Positions 1 to 8,270 of a stretch of DNA of 46,551 nt are shown here, in pieces; the stretch's first letter is position 1, and each line of letters opens with the position of its first letter. A model generated the notes under the pieces. It saw only the letters and a list, made by a program, of their open reading frames with translations, searched no databases and was not told where the DNA came from. The translations under genes were made by a program, and so were the position numbers. Source of the stretch: an uncultured Mycoplasmatota bacterium (GTDB taxonomy: Bacteria > Bacillota_I > Bacilli_A > RF39 > UBA660); NCBI GenBank assembly GCA_900543825.1, contig UQSR01000009.1:1-46551 (forward strand). The letters run 5' to 3'.

Positions 1-49
1 TTGCACAATGCTAAAATTACCCGTCATGTTAAAAAATATCATATGGACT

Positions 50-237
50 TTATGTCCTGATGTGAAAATCAGCTAAGAGGGAAGCAGGTGGAAATCCTGC
101 ACGGTCCCGCCACTGTAAGCACGGAATTTTTATTCGCATATTTATGCGGCATGTTATTCATGTATGATTTTTAATCGCCACTGGGCAACCGGGAAGGTAA
201 ATAAAAGTGATGATGTGTAAGCCAGGAGACCTGCATA
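50..237 (+). promoter_or_regulatory. Cobalamin (adenosylcobalamin-type) riboswitch
   Basis: The conserved core of the cobalamin aptamer is readable in order: GGGAAGCAGGTGGAAATCC, then CCCGCCACTGTAAGC, then GCCACTGGGCAACCGGGAAGG, and the closing GTAAGCCAGGAGACCTGC near 217-236. It lies upstream of a secreted repeat protein and is followed by an intrinsic terminator at 336-364, so B12 binding would be expected to switch transcription off. The exact 5' limit is a guess. The base composition is richer in G/C than the rest of the window. Confidence 0.93.
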
Positions 238-335
238 GAGTTTGGAGTTATATCACGGGGAATTGATAAAGGGCTTCTATTGCAAAAAGGCTTTATTTTG
301 ATGCCTTTATTTTGCATATATAAGATTTATCGCAC

Positions 336-364
336 CCCTAGAGCATACGCTTTAGGGCTTTTTT
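336..364 (+). terminator. Riboswitch expression-platform terminator
   Basis: CCCTAGAGC, loop ATAC, GCTTTAGGG form a nine-pair stem (one G-U pair) followed by CTTTTTT. It sits between the cobalamin aptamer and the GLUG protein start, so it is the likely switch for transcription attenuation. Confidence 0.85.
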
Positions 365-405
365 CGTGTTACTCTTACTATTTTACTAATTGAAGGAGAA
401 CGAAA

Positions 406-2226
406 ATGAGACGAAACAACACAACCAAAAAGGTTATTTCAATTGCTCTTACCATGGCATTGGCATTTTCAAATGTAAGTATAACTTACACCAAAGCTGA
501 TGATGCATCAAATGTAATTGAAATATCAGACGCCACTCAGTGGACCAAAATCGGCAAGGATGCTGAATATCCATTAGATGGAAATTACATTCTTACTAGC
601 GACATTGAAAATGTTACTGAAACAATAGGTCAGGGTGATAATACTTTACCTGATGCTTTTACGGGAACAATTGACGGTGACGGACATAGCGTAACATTAG
701 ATATTAACGCCCAGAAAACTTATCAGGGATTAATCGGTCAGACTAATGGTGCCACAATTAAAAACCTTGTAGTTAAGGGAAATGTTACATCAACTCTTGG
801 ATTTGATGCAGGTATTGTGGCTAAAGCAGTTAATACAACCATTACAAATTGTGGTAACGAAGCAACTATAAATGTTACAAACAAAAATGCGAAAAACATT
901 GCCGGAATCACAGGATATTCTGAAAATACAACCATTACAAACAGTTATAATGCAGGTGACATTACCGGTGGAGCGAGAGTTGCAGGTATAACAGGTGAAA
1001 TTAAAACATACACATCAATTGAAAACTGCTATAACACAGGAAGTGTTACTACAACAGCAACCAGAACAATATATTCAGGTGGATTAGTCGGTTATGGATA
1101 TGGTACTACAAACAATGTATCAACAGTAAAAAACAGTTATACAACCGGTGTGGTTACGGAAAAAACTCAAAATGGTGCAGCTATAGGATATATTAATGCC
1201 TATGTTTCTTTTGAAAAATGCTATTATCTTGAAGGGATAAATTCAAATGTTTATGGCTTTAAAATTTCTGATGCAGATGAACCTGATGTTACAAAATTAT
1301 CATCAGATGAATTAAAAGGTATTGCATCTGATTTAGGAGAAGCATTTGCAACAGACAGCAGCATAAATAATGGTTATCCTGTTTTAAAATGGCAGATTAA
1401 GGCTGCAAACACTGATGTGGAAGATAAGGCAACCCTTGATGCACTTGTAAATGAACTTCCATCAGGAGTTATTTCTCCGAAATTTAATACAGACAAAAAT
1501 ATTAATACATATTTATCAAATCTCATTGAATCCAAAGAAGCTTACGCCAATAAAGGCATAAAAGTATCAATAAAGAATGTTGAAAACAGATTTTCTGATG
1601 GTGCAACATACATTGATGAAGATGGAACAATACATTATTTTTACATTAATTTATTTGATGCCGGATATGCATACAGATATATGGGACAGGCAGATGTTAC
1701 ATTTAATTTAACATTAAATAATGTTACAGTGGAATATGCACCAAGATGTGTTAATTTCTATTGGGATTTAGACAAGGTAAAAAAAGACCTTGAAGCAGTA
1801 AGGGATGAATACATTGATAATCAGATTTTAGACAAAAACGAAGATTTACAAAGTGTAACAGAAAACTTAATGCTTCCTGCTAATCCAAATGTCAGTCACA
1901 ATGGCTCAGATAAAAATGTTAAATGGGTAAAAGTAAAGTATACATCCTCAGATAGCAGTGTAATTTCAATTAGTAACTCTGCTGAATGGGACAGTGACTT
2001 TACTAACATGTACTATACAGCAAAGGTAAATAGAAAATCAGAGGATCAAAATGTTGTTATAACAGCTGAATTTACATTTGGCAGATATAATTCAGGTGAA
2101 GATCAGGTTACTGAAACCATTAAACGTGAAATACCTGTTAATGTTTTAGCATATAACGAAGTATTAGAGCAGACAAAGGCATTACAGGAAAAGGTTGACA
2201 CATATAAAATAATATGGTATATTTAA
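406..2226 (+). CDS. Secreted GLUG-repeat surface protein, probably 3'-truncated
   Basis: The start has a good ribosome binding site (GAAGGAGAA) and a signal peptide (MRRNNTTKK, then a hydrophobic stretch to about residue 30). Residues about 60-290 hold GLUG-type repeats (for example IAGITGYS, VAGITGEI, SGGLVGYG, each spaced by NCYNTG-like turns), which form a beta-solenoid. Later residues contain TSSDSSVISIS, like degenerate bacterial Ig-like domains of Firmicute surface proteins. In clostridia such proteins often follow a cobalamin riboswitch and are thought to help B12 capture. Here the reading frame ends abruptly after ALQEKVDTY in AT-rich sequence that is itself a promoter for the next gene, with no anchor or C-terminal domain. 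Codon use is less AT-biased than in all later genes. I read it as a broken foreign gene or an assembly chimera. Confidence 0.8.
   Translation: MRRNNTTKKVISIALTMALAFSNVSITYTKADDASNVIEISDATQWTKIGKDAEYPLDGNYILTSDIENVTETIGQGDNTLPDAFTGTIDGDGHSVTLDINAQKTYQGLIGQTNGATIKNLVVKGNVTSTLGFDAGIVAKAVNTTITNCGNEATINVTNKNAKNIAGITGYSENTTITNSYNAGDITGGARVAGITGEIKTYTSIENCYNTGSVTTTATRTIYSGGLVGYGYGTTNNVSTVKNSYTTGVVTEKTQNGAAIGYINAYVSFEKCYYLEGINSNVYGFKISDADEPDVTKLSSDELKGIASDLGEAFATDSSINNGYPVLKWQIKAANTDVEDKATLDALVNELPSGVISPKFNTDKNINTYLSNLIESKEAYANKGIKVSIKNVENRFSDGATYIDEDGTIHYFYINLFDAGYAYRYMGQADVTFNLTLNNVTVEYAPRCVNFYWDLDKVKKDLEAVRDEYIDNQILDKNEDLQSVTENLMLPANPNVSHNGSDKNVKWVKVKYTSSDSSVISISNSAEWDSDFTNMYYTAKVNRKSEDQNVVITAEFTFGRYNSGEDQVTETIKREIPVNVLAYNEVLEQTKALQEKVDTYKIIWYI
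2195..2223 (+). promoter_or_regulatory. Sigma-A type promoter for the 31-aa peptide gene
   Basis: TTGACA at 2195-2200, a 17-base spacer, and TATATT at 2218-2223. It overlaps the last codons of the truncated GLUG gene, so the DNA to its right is probably the native chromosome from here on. Confidence 0.75.
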
Positions 2227-2256
2227 TTTGAATTTAAAGAGAAAGGAGTGAAAATC

Positions 2257-2352
2257 ATGAAGATGAGAACTTTAAGTTTAAAAGATTTTAATAGTGATAG
2301 AGTAGTTTTAAAGAAAAGTGGAATTCTTCTATGTTTTTCACATACTTTGTAA
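2257..2352 (+). CDS. 31-residue peptide (candidate exported peptide precursor or leader peptide)
   Basis: ATG at 2257 follows GAAAGGAGTG with about seven bases of spacing, and a consensus promoter lies 34 bases upstream, so translation is credible. The product begins MKMRTLSLKDFNSDR and ends SGILLCFSHTL, with a charged front half and a hydrophobic tail holding one Cys and one His. A stem-loop and then an ABC exporter follow directly. Two readings are possible: a small precursor secreted by the exporter, or a regulatory leader peptide whose translation controls read-through into it. No family was recognised, and no modification enzyme is adjacent. Confidence 0.6.
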   Translation: MKMRTLSLKDFNSDRVVLKKSGILLCFSHTL

Positions 2353-2382
2353 TAAGTAAAAATAATTAATTATATTAAATTG

Positions 2383-2415
2383 GAACTACTTTATAAATAA
2401 GTAGTTCTTTTATTT
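2383..2415 (+). terminator. Stem-loop with T-rich tail between peptide and ABC exporter
   Basis: GAACTACTT (2383-2391) pairs with AAGTAGTTC (2399-2407) and is followed by TTTTATTT. It may act as a partial terminator that makes the peptide transcript more abundant than the exporter, or as an attenuator. Confidence 0.7.
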
Positions 2416-2427
2416 GGAGGTGTAAAT

Positions 2428-4158
2428 ATGAAGAGTATAAAAGAATTTAAACCTCTATTAAAATTAGTTAAAGAAGATTTAAGTAAACTTATATTTGCAA
2501 GTATCATAATATTTATATCTGGAATATGCGAGGTCTTTACTGGTTACCTAAATGGTAAAGTAGTAGAGTCCATTACCATACTTGATATAAAAAATGCTTT
2601 AATATTTTTAGAAATATATTTCATATTAGAAATAACCATGGATGGAGTAGTATTACATCATGCCAATTCAATACTATATAAAGAAGAGAGTAAATTAACA
2701 AGAAAATTAGGTTTTTATACCTATAAGAAAGCATTATCTCTGCCTCCTGTTGCCTACGAAAAAATGTCATCAGGAGAAATAATAAACAGAATAACAAGTG
2801 ATGCCGATACTTTAAGTTTTGCTTTTGGAAGACTACTAAATATGATATCATCATTAGTGGCTTCTATAATTGTCATAATCTATATTTTTATCAATTCTTG
2901 GATAGTAGGAGTAGAAATAATATTTATTGTATCTATATTATTCCTAATATTAAAAAAATATAATCCATTACTTAAAGAAATCCATAAAGAAAGAAGAAAA
3001 GAGCAAGATAAGTTTACATCATTAACAACTGAATCAATTAGAGGTATAAGAGAAATAAAAACATTAGGAATCAAAAATAACCTAATTACTGATATGACTA
3101 GTATCATCAAAGATATATATATAAAATCAAGTGAAGAAATAGATATCCAAAAGAGTTTTAATATCAAAACCAGACTGTTAAAATCAATATTAGAATGTGG
3201 AGTATTTGCAACCTGTGTCGTATTATTATATTATAAGATGATAAGTTTAACATTCTTTATCGCTATGACCTATTATGTATATCGCTTTACCTGGTTAATA
3301 GAAAACATAAATGACTTAACTCAAACATATCAAAAGGTAAGTGTATCAATATCAAGAGTAAATGATATATTAGAAAATAGATTATATAAAGATGAAGAGT
3401 TTGGAACTAAGAAATTATCTAAAGTAAAAGGAGTAATAGAGTTTAAAAATGTTACCTTCAATTATCCTGATGAAGGAAATATCTTAAATAATTTTAATAT
3501 AAAGATAGAACCTCATAAAAAGATTGCCATAGTAGGAGCATCAGGCCAAGGTAAGAGTACTTTATTTAATCTAATTACTAGAATATTTGATACTACTAGT
3601 GGAGAAATATTATTAGATGGTATTAATATTAAAGATTTATCTGAAGAAGAATTAAGGAAACATATATCGATAATCAGACAAGAACCTTTTGTTTTTAATA
3701 GAACTATTAAAGAAAATTTTAAATTAATTAATAAGAATATATCACTTAAAAAGATAAGAGAATATTCAAAGATGGCTTACTTAGATGACTACATTATGAC
3801 ACTACCTAAAACATACGACACTATTCTTGGAGAATCTGGTATTAACTTATCTGGTGGTCAAAAACAAAGACTATCTATTGCTAGAACATTATCTAAAGGT
3901 AGTGAAGTAATACTATTTGATGAAGCGACTTCAGCTTTAGATAATAATTCTCAAGATTATATTAAAAAGACCATTGATAATTTGGTTAATGATCATACTA
4001 TTGTAATAGTAGCTCATAGATTATCTACAATCATTGATGCTGATATTATTCATGTTGTTGATAATGGTAAAGTAATAGCCACTGGTAACCATAAAGAATT
4101 ATTAAATAGTTGTAAGATATATAGAAATCTTTATGAAACTGAATCTTTAAATTCATAA
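2428..4158 (+). CDS. ABC exporter, fused membrane and ATPase domains
   Basis: This half-transporter of 576 residues has about six membrane helices in residues 20-310 and a nucleotide-binding domain from about 340. Walker A is GASGQGKS (from residue 370), the signature is LSGGQKQR (about 474), Walker B is ILFDEATSALD and the switch His lies in VAHRLST. This is the ABCB/MsbA-like layout that works as a dimer to export lipids, drugs or peptides. There is no N-terminal C39 peptidase domain, so it would not itself cut a double-glycine leader. It starts after TTGGAGG and lies 75 bases behind the 31-residue peptide gene, which suggests the peptide as substrate or regulator. The substrate cannot be read from sequence. 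Confidence 0.92.
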   Translation: MKSIKEFKPLLKLVKEDLSKLIFASIIIFISGICEVFTGYLNGKVVESITILDIKNALIFLEIYFILEITMDGVVLHHANSILYKEESKLTRKLGFYTYKKALSLPPVAYEKMSSGEIINRITSDADTLSFAFGRLLNMISSLVASIIVIIYIFINSWIVGVEIIFIVSILFLILKKYNPLLKEIHKERRKEQDKFTSLTTESIRGIREIKTLGIKNNLITDMTSIIKDIYIKSSEEIDIQKSFNIKTRLLKSILECGVFATCVVLLYYKMISLTFFIAMTYYVYRFTWLIENINDLTQTYQKVSVSISRVNDILENRLYKDEEFGTKKLSKVKGVIEFKNVTFNYPDEGNILNNFNIKIEPHKKIAIVGASGQGKSTLFNLITRIFDTTSGEILLDGINIKDLSEEELRKHISIIRQEPFVFNRTIKENFKLINKNISLKKIREYSKMAYLDDYIMTLPKTYDTILGESGINLSGGQKQRLSIARTLSKGSEVILFDEATSALDNNSQDYIKKTIDNLVNDHTIVIVAHRLSTIIDADIIHVVDNGKVIATGNHKELLNSCKIYRNLYETESLNS

Positions 4159-4161
4159 TAG

Positions 4162-4227
4162 CCTATGAAGCCTTAAGTTAATCTTAAGTCTTCATTAGGT
4201 ATCATAGAGCCTGTAGTCTCTATGATA
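4162..4227. other. Two tandem hairpins after the ABC exporter
   Basis: First hairpin: CCTATGAAGCCTTAAG pairs with CTTAAGTCTTCATTAGG (4162-4199) with small internal bulges. Second: ATCATAGAG pairs with CTCTATGAT (4201-4226). Neither has a T run, so they are weak terminators at best. A near copy of the second hairpin occurs at 8199-8229. Confidence 0.5.
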
Positions 4228-4257
4228 AAATATATTTAAATATAAAAAGGAGAAAAA

Positions 4258-4803
4258 ATGAAAAATATAGAATTAATAATACCAAAATTAGAAGAATATT
4301 CCTATGAGCAAAAACTAGAAAGTGATCCAAAAACAATGAGTTATAATGCCGGCTACAACGTTATGTATAATGGTTATCATTATGATACAGGGTGCATTGA
4401 CTTTCCTAAAGAAAAATGGCAAGAAGTTCAAAATAGAAGAATCAAAGAAAACAGATATTTCGCATATATCAAAGACAAAGACCTAAATAAATATGTTGGA
4501 TATGTAAATTACCAATATGATAAAGATGAAGATATATATGATTGTGGTATTTTAATAGAAGATAAATATAGAGGCAAAGGATATTCAAAACCAGCTCTTA
4601 AGCTACTAATAAAAGAAGCAAATAAAAATAATATAAAATACTTATATGATACTTTTGAAAAAAGTAGAGAAAAAGCATTGAAACTATTCTTAGAAGTAGG
4701 ATTTGAAATATATAAAAAAACTACAGTCAATAAATTTAATAAAAAAGTAGAATGCGTAATTATAAGAATTGATACCAATAAAATAACTAATAACACAGAT
4801 TAA
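4258..4803 (+). CDS. GNAT-family N-acetyltransferase
   Basis: The protein of 181 residues carries a GNAT fold in its second half: a beta strand YDCGILI, then the acetyl-CoA pyrophosphate loop EDKYRGKGYSKPAL (Q/R-x-x-G-x-G/A form) and a helix, then a conserved FLEVGFE near residue 145. It transfers an acetyl group from acetyl-CoA to an amine on an unknown small molecule, peptide or protein. The start follows AAAAGGAGAAAAA. It stands between the ABC exporter and a leader region and is the first of four GNATs in this window. Its N-terminal half is unusually long and unassigned. Confidence 0.82.
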   Translation: MKNIELIIPKLEEYSYEQKLESDPKTMSYNAGYNVMYNGYHYDTGCIDFPKEKWQEVQNRRIKENRYFAYIKDKDLNKYVGYVNYQYDKDEDIYDCGILIEDKYRGKGYSKPALKLLIKEANKNNIKYLYDTFEKSREKALKLFLEVGFEIYKKTTVNKFNKKVECVIIRIDTNKITNNTD

Positions 4804-4828
4804 TTAGAAGTTTTTTCTGTATAAACAA

Positions 4829-4857
4829 TTGAAATTTTATATAAAATATAGTATATT
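4829..4857 (+). promoter_or_regulatory. Candidate promoter for the 4865-5160 leader
   Basis: TTGAAA (4829-4834), 17 bases, TATATT (4852-4857). A transcript from here would start near 4865 with a hairpin GCATT...AATGC and run about 300 bases before the next gene. Confidence 0.45.
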
Positions 4858-5014
4858 ATTATTGCATTGGAAAGAATGCCTTAGTGATAAATGTTAATCG
4901 TTTCTAGGTGGTGCGAGCAATAAATGATCTCGGTTGTAAATGTTAGGACTTATATGGAAATATTATAATACACTAAAGAAACTATTAAATAATTTACAAA
5001 AGTGTAATAAATGA

Positions 5015-5043
5015 TTGACAAAACATAAAATAAATTATATAGT
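5015..5043 (+). promoter_or_regulatory. Sigma-A type promoter
   Basis: TTGACA (5015-5020), 17 bases, TATAGT (5038-5043), near-consensus. It would drive the operon starting at 5195 through the terminator at 5114-5157. Confidence 0.7.
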
Positions 5044-5113
5044 TATAACAAGTGAGGAGATATATAAAGCTATCTCGGGATAAAACCTACACGTATTTTA
5101 TAATTAACAAAAT

Positions 5114-5157
5114 CCGGAGTCACTATTCTTATATGGAATAGTTGCCTTCGGTTTTTT
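5114..5157 (+). terminator. Strong leader terminator
   Basis: CCGGAGTCACTATTC pairs imperfectly with GGAATAGTTGCCTTCGG and is followed by TTTTTT. It lies 38 bases upstream of the next start codon, so transcription of that operon must read through it. Confidence 0.8.
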
Positions 5158-5194
5158 CTATATATATGTTAATGTTGGAAAGGAAGTAGATAAA

Positions 5195-6322
5195 ATGGAT
5201 AAGTTTACATTGCCAGAATATGATAATAGTATTGTTAGTTTAGCATCTAGTATTAGAAGATATTTTGAACTTGATGTTTATCATAATACTTTAAGTGATA
5301 TTGATAAAATATTAGATGAATATAAACCAAGAAATGTAGTAGTTATATTGTTTGATGGAATGGGCTCAAGATTAATAAAAAAATCATTAGGAGAAAATAG
5401 TTTTCTATATAGAAATATGTTAAAAGAAATATCTTCAGTAGTACCCGCTACTACAACGGCTTCAACTACATCAATGCTTACTGGTCTTTCGCCAATGGAA
5501 CACGGTTGGCTTGCTTGGGACTTATATTTTAAAAAAGAAAATAAAATAGTAACAATGTTTACTAATAAGATTAAAGATACTGATATAGATGCTGATAGTG
5601 TATCACTAGCTAGAAAATATTTTCCATATAAAAATATTTGTGAACTAATAAATGAAGAAGGAAAACATTATGCTAAGTTAATTGCTTCATTTAATGAAAA
5701 TAAATATAAAGATATCGATGATATGATAAGTAAAATTAAAAGTAGTTTAAATGTTAAAGATAAAAATTATATTTATGTATATAATCCTGAACCAGATACT
5801 ACCATGCACATTACTGGTACGGATAGTAATGAAACTAAGAAGTATTTTGAATTGATTAATAAAAAAGCAGAAGAATTATATAATTCTATATCTGATGATA
5901 CATTACTTATTGTAGTAGCAGACCATGGCCATATTAATTGTGATACTATTATCTTAGAAGATTATAAAGATATATTCGATACACTTGATGGAGATACATC
6001 TTTTGAAGGAAGACTATGTAGTTTTAAAATAAAAAAGGGCAGAGAGAAAGAATTTATTTATCTATTTAATAAATACTTTAGTAATTACTTTGTATTAATG
6101 ACTAAAGAAGAAATTCTTAATAGTGGATTATTAGGTAATGGTACTGAACATAAATATTTCAGAGATTCACTAGGAGATTATTTTGCTCTAGCTTATAGTA
6201 ATAAATATTTTAAATATAAGAATGTAGGTCATATTCATAAGTCAACTCATGCGGGTTTTACTGAAGATGAGATGAAGATACCATTAATAGTCTTAAACAA
6301 ATGTAAAATTAGAAAAAGATAG
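5195..6322 (+). CDS. Alkaline-phosphatase-superfamily phosphodiesterase/pyrophosphatase
   Basis: The protein of 375 residues belongs to the type I phosphodiesterase / nucleotide pyrophosphatase group. Metal ligands and nucleophile are visible: VVILFDGMGSR (first Asp), VVPATTTASTTSMLTGLSP (Thr nucleophile region), VVADHGH (Asp and His) and KSTHAGFTEDEMKIPL (last His). Such enzymes hydrolyse phosphodiester or phosphomonoester bonds using two zinc ions; the substrate is not predictable. No signal peptide or membrane helix is seen, so it is cytoplasmic. GGAAAGGAAG precedes the start. It heads an apparent operon with two S51 peptidases and a GNAT, nine bases before the first peptidase. Confidence 0.85.
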   Translation: MDKFTLPEYDNSIVSLASSIRRYFELDVYHNTLSDIDKILDEYKPRNVVVILFDGMGSRLIKKSLGENSFLYRNMLKEISSVVPATTTASTTSMLTGLSPMEHGWLAWDLYFKKENKIVTMFTNKIKDTDIDADSVSLARKYFPYKNICELINEEGKHYAKLIASFNENKYKDIDDMISKIKSSLNVKDKNYIYVYNPEPDTTMHITGTDSNETKKYFELINKKAEELYNSISDDTLLIVVADHGHINCDTIILEDYKDIFDTLDGDTSFEGRLCSFKIKKGREKEFIYLFNKYFSNYFVLMTKEEILNSGLLGNGTEHKYFRDSLGDYFALAYSNKYFKYKNVGHIHKSTHAGFTEDEMKIPLIVLNKCKIRKR

Positions 6323-6330
6323 GTGATGTT

Positions 6331-7020
6331 ATGATAATATTATTTAGTGGTTGTGATAAAGTAAAAGGCTTTAATTCTAGAATAAAAGAAATTATAAATA
6401 AAGAATTAGATAGATATAATAGTATGGCTATTATATGTGCTAAAGATGATTATAGTAAGAATGATACTTTAATAGATGGTACTAGTGATAAAATGGGGAT
6501 AAGAAATATGTTTAATAGTATTAAAAATTTCTATTTAATAGATAGAAGGACTTCTATTAACGATATGACAAATATAATAAAGAAAGTAGATATTATATAT
6601 TTATTTGGAGGTAATCCTTTAATACAACTAGATATAATAAAAAGAATAGATTATAAAGAATTATTTAAAGATAAAATATTACTTGGATTTTCTGCGGGTA
6701 GTATGAACTTAGGTAAGATAGGGTATTACTCTAAAGATGATGATTATGATAAGACATTCTTCTATGAAGGCTTAGGTTTTACTGATATAACTATTGATCC
6801 TCATTTTGATATTAATAATAGAAAGCAAGTAAATGAAATAGTTAATAGTTCTTATAAACATAGAATAATAGGCTTACCTAATGATTCTTGTATAGTAATA
6901 AAAGATAATGAAATATATTATATTAATAATTATTTTGTAGTAGAAGATGGCAAAATTGAAGAAAGAAAAGGAGATGATTTATATGAAGAACATAGGAACA
7001 ATAGAATTAGAAACAAATAG
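6331..7020 (+). CDS. Peptidase S51 family protein (type 1 glutamine-amidotransferase-like fold)
   Basis: This protein of 229 residues matches the S51 (dipeptidase E, cyanophycinase) family: a strand and loop YLFGGNPLIQ, the nucleophile elbow LGFSAGSMNLG with catalytic Ser, and DPHFD with the likely catalytic His. Family members cut aspartyl dipeptides or beta-aspartyl linkages. The start follows GATAGGTGATGTT. The end overlaps the next GNAT gene by 38 bases, a sign of translational coupling. A second, diverged copy lies at 7551 and a third decayed tail at about 8526-8663, so the family has been amplified locally. Confidence 0.85.
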   Translation: MIILFSGCDKVKGFNSRIKEIINKELDRYNSMAIICAKDDYSKNDTLIDGTSDKMGIRNMFNSIKNFYLIDRRTSINDMTNIIKKVDIIYLFGGNPLIQLDIIKRIDYKELFKDKILLGFSAGSMNLGKIGYYSKDDDYDKTFFYEGLGFTDITIDPHFDINNRKQVNEIVNSSYKHRIIGLPNDSCIVIKDNEIYYINNYFVVEDGKIEERKGDDLYEEHRNNRIRNK

Positions 7021-7561
7021 ACTTCTATTTAGAAAAGCAAGTATTAATGATTCTAAAGATATGTTTAATAATTGGGCTAGTGATAAAGAAGTAACTAAGT
7101 ATCTATCTTGGGATGCTTATGAAAAAGAAGAAAATGCCGTAAGTTATCTTAAATACCTAGAAGAAGAATATACAAAAGATAATTTTTATAACTGGATAGT
7201 AGTATCAAAAGAAGATAATACTCCCATTGGTACAATTGGAGCAGTAGATATTGATATAAAAAATAATACTGTAGAAATAGGATATTGTTATGGAAGAAAA
7301 TGGTGGGGTAAAGGCCTAGCTACAGAATCATTAAAAAGAGTAATAAAATTCTTTTTTGAAGAAGTAGAAGTAGAAACAATTTATGCTGATCATATAGATG
7401 CAAATCCCGCCAGTGGAAAAGTAATGGAAAAAGCAGGAATGAAATATGAAGGTATAATGAGAAAAAGAGTACTTAATAAAGTTACTAAAAAGGAGGCCAA
7501 TCTGATCTATTATTCCATTACTAAAGAAGACTACTTTAAAGGAGATAATTATGAAAATTAA
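6983..7561 (+). CDS. GNAT-family N-acetyltransferase (RimJ/RimL-like)
   Basis: I start at ATG 6983 because AAAGGAG at 6968-6973 is well spaced for it. The product of 192 residues begins MKNIGTIELETNRLLFRK, the typical opening of RimJ/RimL-type acetyltransferases (ELETxRLxLR). The acetyl-CoA loop is GRKWWGKGLATESLKRV and the following motif is ANPASGKVMEKAGMKYEG. It sits between two S51 peptidase genes, overlapping both (38 bases before, 11 after). Relatives acetylate ribosomal protein N-termini, but many act on antibiotics or peptides. Combined with peptidases it recalls self-immunity modules. Confidence 0.85.
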   Translation: MKNIGTIELETNRLLFRKASINDSKDMFNNWASDKEVTKYLSWDAYEKEENAVSYLKYLEEEYTKDNFYNWIVVSKEDNTPIGTIGAVDIDIKNNTVEIGYCYGRKWWGKGLATESLKRVIKFFFEEVEVETIYADHIDANPASGKVMEKAGMKYEGIMRKRVLNKVTKKEANLIYYSITKEDYFKGDNYEN

Positions 7562-8192
7562 TTATATGTTTAGTAGAATAGATAGGGATAAAGGGTTTAA
7601 TAATAATCAAAAGAAATATATAAAAGAAGATATAAAGAATGATATGTCTATTACTTTTATAGCTAGTTTATTTGATGAATATGAAAGAAATGATACTCAG
7701 GTAAAAGAAATTGTTAATGTATTTAAAAATATAGATATTAATTTTAAAGAAGTATATTTAATAGATAATAGGGTATCTAAAGAAGAAGCTTATAAATATA
7801 TAGAAAAAACAGATATAGTTTATTTAATGGGTGGTAGTCCACAGTTAGAAATGAAATCTATTATAGAATATAATTTATTTAATATATTAAGGAATAGAGA
7901 TGGTATTACTATTGGTACTAGTGCAGGTGCTATGAATCAAACAGATAGAGTAATATATAAAGATGATTTTAAAAACTATGAATTAGTAGATTATCAAGGA
8001 TTAGGTTTTATTAATTTAAATATATATCCTCACTTTGATATTGATAATAAAGAATATATGGATGAAGTATTTGAAGTTAGCAAATATACTAGAATAGTAG
8101 GATTACCTAATGAATCATTTATTAGAATAAAAGATAATGATATAGATTTTGTAGGTAAACATTATTTTATAGAGAATGATATAATGGAATAA
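7551..8192 (+). CDS. Second peptidase S51 family protein
   Basis: The product of 213 residues shows the same layout as the copy at 6331: YLMGGSPQLEMK, then IGTSAGAMNQT with the nucleophile Ser in the classic G-x-S-A-G-A form, then YPHFD and a C-terminal VGLPNESFIRIKDN strand pair. AAAGGAGATAATT precedes the start. The overlap with the GNAT end suggests translational coupling. The divergence from the first copy suggests a different substrate, not a recent duplication. Confidence 0.85.
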   Translation: MKINYMFSRIDRDKGFNNNQKKYIKEDIKNDMSITFIASLFDEYERNDTQVKEIVNVFKNIDINFKEVYLIDNRVSKEEAYKYIEKTDIVYLMGGSPQLEMKSIIEYNLFNILRNRDGITIGTSAGAMNQTDRVIYKDDFKNYELVDYQGLGFINLNIYPHFDIDNKEYMDEVFEVSKYTRIVGLPNESFIRIKDNDIDFVGKHYFIENDIME

Positions 8193-8198
8193 AATATT

Positions 8199-8229
8199 AT
8201 GATAGAGACTATTATATAGGCTCTATCAT
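8199..8229. other. Hairpin resembling the one at 4200-4227
   Basis: ATGATAGAG pairs with CTCTATCAT around a 13-base loop. It ends the S51/GNAT operon but has no T run. The stem differs by a C/G swap in both arms from the hairpin at 4201-4226, so pairing is preserved. Confidence 0.5.
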
Positions 8230-8270
8230 ACCACGGAAGACTAAAGGCTGAAGTGGAAAAGAAGGAAAAT

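Larger units (their letters stand above)
4864..5157 (+). promoter_or_regulatory. Long untranslated leader, possible attenuator
   Basis: About 330 bases between the GNAT and the next gene hold no credible ORF. They contain two promoters (4829-4857 and 5015-5043), local hairpins (GCATT...AATGC at 4864; GAGATA...TATCTC near 5054-5075) and a strong terminator directly before the next ribosome binding site. A promoter followed within about 110 bases by a terminator is the usual layout of a riboswitch or attenuator. I could not match it to T-box, purine, SAM, fluoride or preQ1 consensus motifs, so its ligand, if any, is unknown. Confidence 0.4.

Noticed and set aside
4900..4950. T-box antiterminator (AGGTGGTGCGAG)
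   Set aside because: It lacks the TGGNACCGCG core and a specifier stem, and no aminoacyl-tRNA gene follows.
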